From assembly GCA_003486675.1 (NCBI GenBank), contig DNGG01000671.1, forward strand, positions 2,626 through 13,454: DNA of 10,829 nucleotides. The letters are read 5' to 3'. The notes under the pieces were generated by a model. That model was given only the letters and a program-made list of their open reading frames with translations, searched no databases and had not been told where the DNA came from. The translations under genes and the position numbers were made by a program. Positions 6,459 to 10,829 of the stretch are shown in pieces. The stretch comes from Cyanobacteria bacterium UBA11372. GTDB taxonomy: Bacteria; Cyanobacteriota; Cyanobacteriia; Cyanobacteriales; Aerosakkonemataceae. Position 1 is the stretch's first letter; each line of letters opens with the position of its first letter.

Positions 6459-7853
6459 ATGAGCAATAACTCTCGTTCTGCTTTAGCTCATTTGAATGCT
6501 TACAAAGAGTGCAACTACAATTGTAAGCTTGTTCGTTTAACTAGCCCTTTGATTCACATTGGAATTGGAGCAGTAGGGGCTTTAAATATCTTTGAATATG
6601 TGCAAGAAAATACTGAAATTTTTATTCCAAATCAAACAGCTTTAGCAGAGGCATTGCACAAACTAAAACCTTTACGGACAAATGTAAAATCGAAAAAATC
6701 AAATCGTGGATATTTGGAAGAATATGAAAAATTATCGCAAGATTATATCCGAGTAATGCAAAGTCAAGATAACTTTAGGCAAAAAAATCAAAAAATAAAT
6801 GATATCCTTGAAAAAATCAAGCAACTTTATGACAAAGCTCTTGGCGCAGAATGGCTAGACAATGAAAAAATATTTCCTGCAACTGGCATTAGTGATAAAT
6901 GGGTAAATCAGCTAATTACTAAGGATATAGCTCCAATGATTCGTAATGGATTTGGAGAAATTTATATTCCAGGTTCATCAATCAAAGGAGCAATTAGAAC
7001 TGCGATCGCCTACTACTTACTTAAACACCAAGCACCAACAAGAGTCAGCGAAATTGAGCAACAGATAAGAAAACTTAGAGCCAAGCAACTTTCTGACAAA
7101 AAAACATTTTTAGATGACGAGGAAATGCTCAAGATAGCTGATGACAAAAACATATCGATGAATAGCTATTTATTTTCTAATTTTAAGCTCAGTTTTGAAA
7201 ATAGTCGATTTGGAGAACCAAATACTCCTAATACAGATTTTATGAGAGCAATCAAGGTGAGTGACTCTACACCACTGGTAACTGATTTTGATGATGAGGC
7301 TAACTTACATGTTGTAGCTGAAGTTATTTCGTCTAGCTTTAAAGAAAATCAAAATAAAAGAATAGCTGAATTTCGTGCGAGTAATTATATAGAGATGATT
7401 TGGAATGTGCAAACTGAATTTACTATTTGTATAGATATGGAAGTGCTGGATAGATTTCAGCACGAGCAAAGTATGCAATTACCATCTCAACTGAAAACAG
7501 TAGAAGGTATCGTAGAAATTTGTCATGAATTTGCACATGCTCAGTGGCAATACGAACAAAAATACTGGAACAGCATCACAGATAATCAGCCAAGACTAGA
7601 TTTTAGCTCTATTCGTAATTTTTATTCTTCACCTAGCAATTATAATCTAAGATTAGGTTGGGGAACCGGGATGATAGGAACTACGGTAGGCTTGCACTTT
7701 CAACAACAAACTAGATCTGTTATCCGCAATGCTTGTTGTCCTAAAGCAACAAGTAGCTTGGAATCTCCCAAGTCTAGGCGTACCGCAGTGATTCCCGATG
7801 CAGACAATCCAATCAAAAAACCATTAGGATGGGTTAATCTTACACCTTTGTAA
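6459..7853 (+). CDS. csm5: Csm5, Cas7-like subunit at the crRNA 3' end
   Basis: 464-residue RAMP that caps the 3' end of the Csm filament and, in studied systems, helps crRNA 3' maturation by recruiting host nucleases. Motifs: LVRLTSPLIHIGIG (24-37), EIYIPGSSIKGAIRTAIAYY (167-186), LRLGWGTGMIGTTVGL (397-412), PKSRRTAV (437-444) and PLGWV (455-459) close to the C-terminus. It is longer than many relatives (about 340-400). The extra length is mainly a lysine/glutamate-rich, coiled-coil-like segment at 76-128 and a second charged helical stretch at 195-230. It begins 5 bp after the csm4 stop; the ribosome binding site is weak (GGAA, 6448-6451), which fits translational coupling. Base composition is more AT-rich than cas10, without signs of disruption. 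Confidence 0.93.
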   Translation: MSNNSRSALAHLNAYKECNYNCKLVRLTSPLIHIGIGAVGALNIFEYVQENTEIFIPNQTALAEALHKLKPLRTNVKSKKSNRGYLEEYEKLSQDYIRVMQSQDNFRQKNQKINDILEKIKQLYDKALGAEWLDNEKIFPATGISDKWVNQLITKDIAPMIRNGFGEIYIPGSSIKGAIRTAIAYYLLKHQAPTRVSEIEQQIRKLRAKQLSDKKTFLDDEEMLKIADDKNISMNSYLFSNFKLSFENSRFGEPNTPNTDFMRAIKVSDSTPLVTDFDDEANLHVVAEVISSSFKENQNKRIAEFRASNYIEMIWNVQTEFTICIDMEVLDRFQHEQSMQLPSQLKTVEGIVEICHEFAHAQWQYEQKYWNSITDNQPRLDFSSIRNFYSSPSNYNLRLGWGTGMIGTTVGLHFQQQTRSVIRNACCPKATSSLESPKSRRTAVIPDADNPIKKPLGWVNLTPL

Positions 7854-7858
7854 TTTAT

Positions 7859-8626
7859 ATGTTAATTCGCTCAACCTGGATATTAACTACATCAGAACCA
7901 GCAACTATACCTCGCTCCTATGCATTGGAGCTAGCAAAAAAATTGCACAAGCAAATGCAATTAGATATGGGTAATAACCTAATTCCTAACGTTATTTACT
8001 CAGGTATCGTTGGGGCTTGTTCTGCTTCTAAGGATTTTTTAACTTTCAGTCCTGATAATTTTTACAATTTATCTTTATGTGGACTCCAAGAACAGACAGC
8101 AAAGGCAATTGCAAACCTAGATTTGTCTTCCTCAATAGAGCTTTTTGGTGCCAAATTTGATGTTGTTAACCGAGAAGACGAAACTAGCAGCTATGAAAGC
8201 CTATATCACACCACAATCGCAACTGAGCCAGAACCAATGAGAAAATTTAATCTAAATTTTGTAACTCCTACAGCGTTTGCTCAATGTCGCACTCATTTAC
8301 CTTTACCTGTACCAAATTTGATGTTTCGTAGTTGGCTAGAACGTTGGAATCATTTTGCCCCTGTGTATTTAGGTGGCGATGAACTATTAGTATATTTGAG
8401 TGAGGCGATCGCCCTCAAATATCACAATACTCAAAGTCGCCTATTCAGCCTTCCCAAGGGTTATGTAAATGGATTTACGGGTAATGTGACATTACAAGTT
8501 TTGAGTCGCACTGAACCTTTACTAGCAAATGTTGCTACCCTTCTCATTCACTACGCTAATTTTGCTAGTACAGGGATGAAAACACGCTTGGGGATGGGTC
8601 AAACAGAAATCGTTTCGATAAGTTAA
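7859..8626 (+). CDS. cas6: Cas6, pre-crRNA processing endoribonuclease
   Basis: 255-residue RAMP nuclease that cuts CRISPR transcripts inside each repeat, leaving the 8-nt 5' handle taken up by Csm4. Evidence: two ferredoxin-like halves; FVTPTAF (134-140) followed by LPLPVPNLMFRSWLERWN (147-164), a typical Cas6 middle segment; YVNGFTGNVTLQV (202-214); and the glycine-rich C-terminal loop FASTGMKTRLGMGQ (235-248), which is diagnostic. His30 (KKLHKQ) is a plausible catalytic general acid, by position only. It lies 5 bp after csm5 and 28 bp before the CARF-like gene. Having Cas6 inside the operon means the module needs only an array to be supplied elsewhere. A repeat with a CCCC/GGGG stem such as the one near 627-650 would be a natural substrate, but this is inference. 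Confidence 0.92.
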   Translation: MLIRSTWILTTSEPATIPRSYALELAKKLHKQMQLDMGNNLIPNVIYSGIVGACSASKDFLTFSPDNFYNLSLCGLQEQTAKAIANLDLSSSIELFGAKFDVVNREDETSSYESLYHTTIATEPEPMRKFNLNFVTPTAFAQCRTHLPLPVPNLMFRSWLERWNHFAPVYLGGDELLVYLSEAIALKYHNTQSRLFSLPKGYVNGFTGNVTLQVLSRTEPLLANVATLLIHYANFASTGMKTRLGMGQTEIVSIS

Positions 8627-8644
8627 TTGTAAATTAATCTAATT

Positions 8645-8649
8645 GGAGG
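8645..8649 (+). promoter_or_regulatory. Strong ribosome binding site fixing the start of the CARF-like gene
   Basis: GGAGG lies 5 bp before the ATG at 8655. It rules against the TTG at 8643, which would overlap the site itself. It is the strongest Shine-Dalgarno after the one before csm3, and suggests that this last gene is translated independently of cas6. Confidence 0.75.
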
Positions 8650-8654
8650 TTTAT

Positions 8655-9647
8655 ATGGGAGTTTACCACTTAATGGGCTTGGGTTTATCGCCAGGAGCTG
8701 TTACCGGGCCTATTTCCTATTTGGCTCATCGTTACCAGCGTGGGAATCCTGAAGATTTGGAATTTTTTGCTCGATCGGGTGAGGCAGAGCAAAAACCTGA
8801 GGAAAAAGGTGATATTCAGGGAATTGTAATTTTCACAACTAAAGAAGTTTTGGAGGGTTCAGATACTCAGGATGACTTGTATTATGTGGACAATCCTAGT
8901 GGCAGAGTTACCAAAAAGCCTCATACACGTTTGAATCTGCCAATGCAACCACAACTAAAAGAATTACTGAAAAGAGATTGGTCAAATATTCGTGGTAAAA
9001 AGCATCAAAGACAGAAGGGCGATATCTTCTGGTGTGAAGTAGATCTCCGCAATACTGAATTAACTTACGCTCATATTATTAAAGTAGTAGCTGCGCTTGA
9101 CAATCCAGGAAAACGAGGCAAGGAAGTATGGAGCAATCTGACTGGCGGTAATAATGTGATTAATTTTTCTTTGCAATTAGCAGCCACTTTATCTAGTGCT
9201 ATAGGACGGCTTTACTACGTTCAAGCCATAAATGAAGATGCTGAGGAATGCGTCAGATTTACTGCTGAACATGGTTACTGGGTCGAGTTACCCGTTATCC
9301 CTCTGGTTTTAAGTCCTTTAATTGAGGAAGTGATAAAAATTGTTGGTAATGAGCCATTACATTATCGTGATATCTACAGCCAACTGAGGGATAGTGGTAG
9401 ACAATGGGAACTTTTAGGGCATCTTAATGCTGAAGAATTCAATCAAACATATTTATTGCCTATGTGGAAGCCAGGTATAATACAAACTGTAAATAAGAAC
9501 GTTTATAAGGTGGGTTCTCAGTGGAAACTTATTCAAGAGTATAAAGAAAAATTTGAGGAAGCTAAAAAGACAGGGTTAAATATTGACGACCTAGCTAAAG
9601 ACACACAAGAACAGTGGATTAATAAAGAAGAGATAGATCTGAGTTAG
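8655..9647 (+). CDS. CARF-like sensor with probable winged-helix C-terminus, no visible nuclease
   Basis: 330 residues, last gene of the cas operon. The N-terminal part resembles a CARF fold, which binds cyclic oligoadenylate: the opening strand and loop VYHLMGLGLSPGAVTGPI (3-20), a strand GIVIFTTKEV (56-65), and the motif WSNLTGGNNVINFSLQLAAT (159-178), which matches the N-(L/I)-T-G-G-T-K-x-M signature of Csm6/Csx1 CARF domains but with N-N-V-I in place of T-K-x-M; the strand RLYYVQ (185-190) follows. A proline break (PVIP, 213-216) leads to about 220-295, which reads as a winged helix (SPLIEEVIKIV, HYRDIYSQL, a basic turn, IIQTVNKNVYKVG). The tail (296-330) is acidic and helical. No PD-(D/E)xK or complete HEPN domain is seen; RFTAEH (201-206) fits R-x4-H only by chance spacing. 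Likely a ligand-responsive regulator, but a ring nuclease or a novel effector is possible. Confidence 0.65.
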   Translation: MGVYHLMGLGLSPGAVTGPISYLAHRYQRGNPEDLEFFARSGEAEQKPEEKGDIQGIVIFTTKEVLEGSDTQDDLYYVDNPSGRVTKKPHTRLNLPMQPQLKELLKRDWSNIRGKKHQRQKGDIFWCEVDLRNTELTYAHIIKVVAALDNPGKRGKEVWSNLTGGNNVINFSLQLAATLSSAIGRLYYVQAINEDAEECVRFTAEHGYWVELPVIPLVLSPLIEEVIKIVGNEPLHYRDIYSQLRDSGRQWELLGHLNAEEFNQTYLLPMWKPGIIQTVNKNVYKVGSQWKLIQEYKEKFEEAKKTGLNIDDLAKDTQEQWINKEEIDLS

Positions 9648-9877
9648 TGTTGGTTTTTACCAGGTTCCTTTCAGGAAAAATTTAAACTGCGATCGCACGC
9701 CTAATCCCCATCACTCACCATATACCGTCACCACCTCTTACCGCTGACGGAATCCAGATGAAAAATTTGCTGCCACGTCCCCAATATTAATTGTATCGAC
9801 AGCCTAAAGCGAAGCGATCGCACCCCCCACCCCCAATCTGTGGCATTCTACGATCTGAAAACTTCACAGGACAGCTT
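9648..9877. other. Intergenic region after the cas operon
   Basis: A 230-bp non-coding stretch. Just after the operon there is a 5-bp hairpin TTCCT-TTC-AGGAA (9665-9677) followed by A residues, not T, so it is not a good terminator for the operon. A second inverted repeat is CCGTCA/TGACGG (9725-9730 and 9745-9750) with a 14-nt loop. A HIP1 site lies at 9689-9696. A weak promoter, TTGCTG (9767-9772) and TTGTAT (9791-9796), precedes the next gene. The direct-repeat copy at 9812-9855 completes the region. Confidence 0.5.
9812..9855. repeat. Direct repeat, left copy (44 bp)
   Basis: Starts with AAGCGATCGC (a HIP1 core), then two C-runs (CACCCCCCACCCCC) and CAATCTGTGGCATTCTACGATC in two overlapping blocks. 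It matches the copy at 10462-10504 throughout except for one C missing from the first run of the right copy. Similarity stops abruptly at both ends. It lies 22 bp before the ATG of the HTH gene, so it would be in that gene's 5' leader or promoter. Confidence 0.9.
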
Positions 9878-10375
9878 ATGAAGGAGGGCAGCAAGTACCA
9901 GCCACTCCTAGATTATCTGCGAGCAAATAGCCATCTCGACGAAGTAACCCTCAACTTCGCCGACATTGAAGCATTACTAAATAACCCACTTCCTGCTTCA
10001 GCACACAATCAGCAAGGTTGGTGGAGTAACCGCAAAAAGGGCGCTTTGCAAGCTAGCGCTTGGATGGAGGCAGGTTATCGGGTTGAAAATGTCGATCTTG
10101 ATTCACAACGGGTAACATTTCGTAAGCTGATCCGAAAAATTCAGGTTCGGCAGGCGGGGGAAGGAGTGCAGTGGAATGGCGAACTGATCAAAGCATTACG
10201 TCTCCACATGCGGTTGACACAAACAGAATTTGCCGAACAGTTGGGGGTTGACCAGAGGACTGTGAGTAAGTGGGAGAACGGACACTTACCTGCTCGTTCC
10301 ACCCTCAAACATCTGAATTTAGTCTCGGAGAAAGCGGGTTTCACCTTCAGGGAAGAATCTGAAAACGTAGATTAA
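9878..10375 (+). CDS. DUF7662-like domain plus Xre-family helix-turn-helix regulator
   Basis: 165 residues from the ATG at 9878, chosen because AGGA (9868-9871) is 6 bp upstream. A TTG at 9791 would add 29 low-quality residues encoded by the direct repeat. Residues 5-82 resemble a small domain I recall as DUF7662: KYQPLLDYLRA, TLNFADIEALLNNPLP (24-39), the invariant tryptophan pair GWWSN (47-51), a helix ALQASAWMEAGYRV (56-69) and VDLDSQRVTF (72-81). Its role is not established to my knowledge. Residues 100-155 are a canonical Xre/Cro-type HTH (GELIKALRLHMRLTQTEFAEQ, VDQRTVSKWENG), as in HigA-like antitoxins and restriction-modification controllers. No toxin or methylase is adjacent in the window, so it looks like a stand-alone regulator. 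It is flanked on both sides by the 43-44 bp direct repeat, which may mean that it moved or was copied as a cassette. Confidence 0.82.
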   Translation: MKEGSKYQPLLDYLRANSHLDEVTLNFADIEALLNNPLPASAHNQQGWWSNRKKGALQASAWMEAGYRVENVDLDSQRVTFRKLIRKIQVRQAGEGVQWNGELIKALRLHMRLTQTEFAEQLGVDQRTVSKWENGHLPARSTLKHLNLVSEKAGFTFREESENVD

Positions 10376-10461
10376 CTAAACTAAATATGGTATCTAAAAC
10401 TAACTTTCATCCTGTCAGTCAACGCAAAGCCAACTACTAAGTTGCGATCGCCCAAATAAAA

Positions 10462-10504
10462 AAGCGATCGCACCCCCACCCCCAATCTGTGGCATTCTAC
10501 GATC
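10462..10504. repeat. Direct repeat, right copy (43 bp)
   Basis: Second copy of the 9812-9855 repeat, in the same orientation, 87 bp after the HTH gene stop. It differs by a single missing C in the first C-run. The two copies bracket 606 bp holding just the HTH gene. Two HIP1-type octamers (10444-10451 and 10464-10471) lie within 20 bp of each other here. Confidence 0.9.
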
Positions 10505-10610
10505 AGCCATTCCTCCAGAACTTCGGCAACAACTTTGCTTACCTGGTTTGTAATCTTGCATTTTTTTGCTAGCTACCTAATTTGTGATGCTGTTAGCAAA
10601 GTCGGAAAAC

Positions 10611-10726
10611 CTAACCCCCCAACCCCCTTCCCTGCGAGGGAAGGGGGGGCCGGAAAGCTCTTCCCTGCAAGGGAAGGGGGGCTGGAAAGCCCCTCCCCGC
10701 TTCGGGGAGGGGTTGGGGAGGGGTCA
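10611..10726. repeat. Tandem C/G-rich hairpins, cyanobacterial interspersed repeat
   Basis: Three palindromes follow one another. (a) CCCCCTTCCCT-GCG-AGGGAAGGGGG, an 11-bp perfect stem (10623-10647). (b) TTCCCT-GCA-AGGGAA (10661-10675), with added flanking pairs. (c) CCCCTCCCCG-CTT-CGGGGAGGGG, a 10-bp perfect stem (10690-10712), followed by a further GGTTGGGGAGGGG. Hairpins (a) and (b) share their core and the linker GGAAAGC recurs, so (b) looks like a partial copy of (a). Such elements are scattered in many cyanobacterial genomes. They could block transcription in both directions or reflect a small non-autonomous element. Confidence 0.85.
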
Positions 10727-10771
10727 GATCTTGGAATGATATCATGTCCGGTAGCATCGGTAGCGTCAGCC

Positions 10772-10828
10772 GGGGCGGGTTTAAAAAATTTCTCGTGATT
10801 TACCAGCATGGCTGGTAAAACCCGCCCC
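10772..10828. repeat. Nested inverted repeat, MITE-like element
   Basis: Outer arms GGGGCGGGTTT (10772-10782) and AAACCCGCCCC (10818-10828) are perfect 11-bp complements. Inside the right half lies a second perfect palindrome, TTTACCAGC-ATG-GCTGGTAAA (10799-10819). The element ends at the window edge and may extend beyond it. The GGCGGGTTT...AAACCCGCC form resembles short mobile-like repeats of cyanobacteria, but no target-site duplication can be checked here. Confidence 0.7.
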
Positions 10829-10829
10829 T

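Larger units (their letters stand above)
10376..10829. other. Repeat-rich non-coding right end
   Basis: 454 bp with no credible gene. It contains HIP1 sites, the right direct-repeat copy, a C/G palindrome cluster and a nested inverted repeat, listed separately. Frames open here (for example 10535-10798 on plus and 10573-10809 on minus) translate the palindromes into Pro/Gly/Ser repeats and are not protein-like. Confidence 0.7.

Noticed and set aside
7524..7538. HEFAH in Csm5 (residues 356-360), which fits the HExxH zinc-protease motif
   Set aside because: The surroundings are a normal Csm5 sequence with none of the other features of a metalloprotease; a chance match is far more likely.
9255..9272. 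RFTAEH in the CARF-like protein as a HEPN R-x4-6-H catalytic motif
   Set aside because: It lies at the end of the CARF-like part, and no HEPN helical bundle can be recognised around it.
9665..9677. Hairpin TTCCT-TTC-AGGAA as terminator of the cas operon
   Set aside because: The stem has only 5 bp and is followed by A residues instead of T, so it does not meet the criteria for an intrinsic terminator.
10141..10344. Minus-strand frame opposite the HTH gene
   Set aside because: Antisense shadow of a clear HTH domain.
10480..10575. Minus-strand stretch reading SKVVAEVLEEWLIVE, like the end of a small protein
   Set aside because: Short, with no start and no recognised family, and it runs straight into the direct repeat; at most a gene scrap, so not annotated.
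10535..10798. Plus-strand open frame over the right-end repeats
   Set aside because: Its protein is mostly a translation of the C/G palindromes (repeated FPAREGG-type units), with no good ribosome binding site.
10573..10809. Minus-strand open frame over the same repeats
   Set aside because: Pro/Ser/Gly-rich mirror image of the palindromes; not protein-like.

Overview
The window looks like a chromosome (or large plasmid) segment of a cyanobacterium. The octamer GCGATCGC (HIP1) and close variants recur throughout, inside genes and between them. The Cas proteins are of the kind found in cyanobacterial type III loci, and the right end carries stacked C/G-rich palindromes typical of filamentous and colonial cyanobacteria. 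The genus cannot be fixed from this alone.

Layout. (1) Positions 2-430, minus strand: a DUF1778 ribbon-helix-helix antitoxin, its promoter with an overlapping palindrome, and the start of a GNAT-type toxin that is cut off by an early stop. (2) Positions 430-858: non-coding, with what looks like a decayed two-repeat CRISPR remnant on the minus strand and a possible plus-strand promoter. (3) Positions 859-1338: an unrecognised Pro/Asn/Gln-rich single-span membrane protein, followed by a hairpin. (4) Positions 1483-9647: a tight plus-strand operon in the order cas10(csm1)-csm2-csm3-csm4-csm5-cas6-CARF-like gene, with inter-gene gaps from a 4-base ATGA junction to 28 bp. This is a subtype III-A (Csm) interference module. 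(5) Positions 9812-10504: a DUF7662-like/HTH regulator gene flanked by two nearly identical 43-44 bp direct repeats. (6) Positions 10611-10829: dense palindromic repeats.

How the cas genes should work together. Cas6 trims pre-crRNA. Csm2, Csm3, Csm4, Csm5 and Cas10 form the crRNA-guided complex. Csm3 keeps the Asp used for target RNA cleavage, and Cas10 keeps the GGDD cyclase motif for cyclic oligoadenylate synthesis. Three things are unusual. Cas10 has lost the HD nuclease motif and most of that domain. No Csm6/HEPN RNase is present. The last gene encodes a protein with CARF-like motifs and a probable winged-helix C-terminus but no nuclease domain I can recognise. No cas1/cas2 and no healthy CRISPR array are in the window, so crRNAs would have to come from arrays elsewhere. 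The most interesting possibility is a type III-A system that works mainly through RNA cleavage plus a cyclic-oligoadenylate signal read by an atypical, perhaps DNA-binding, CARF protein.
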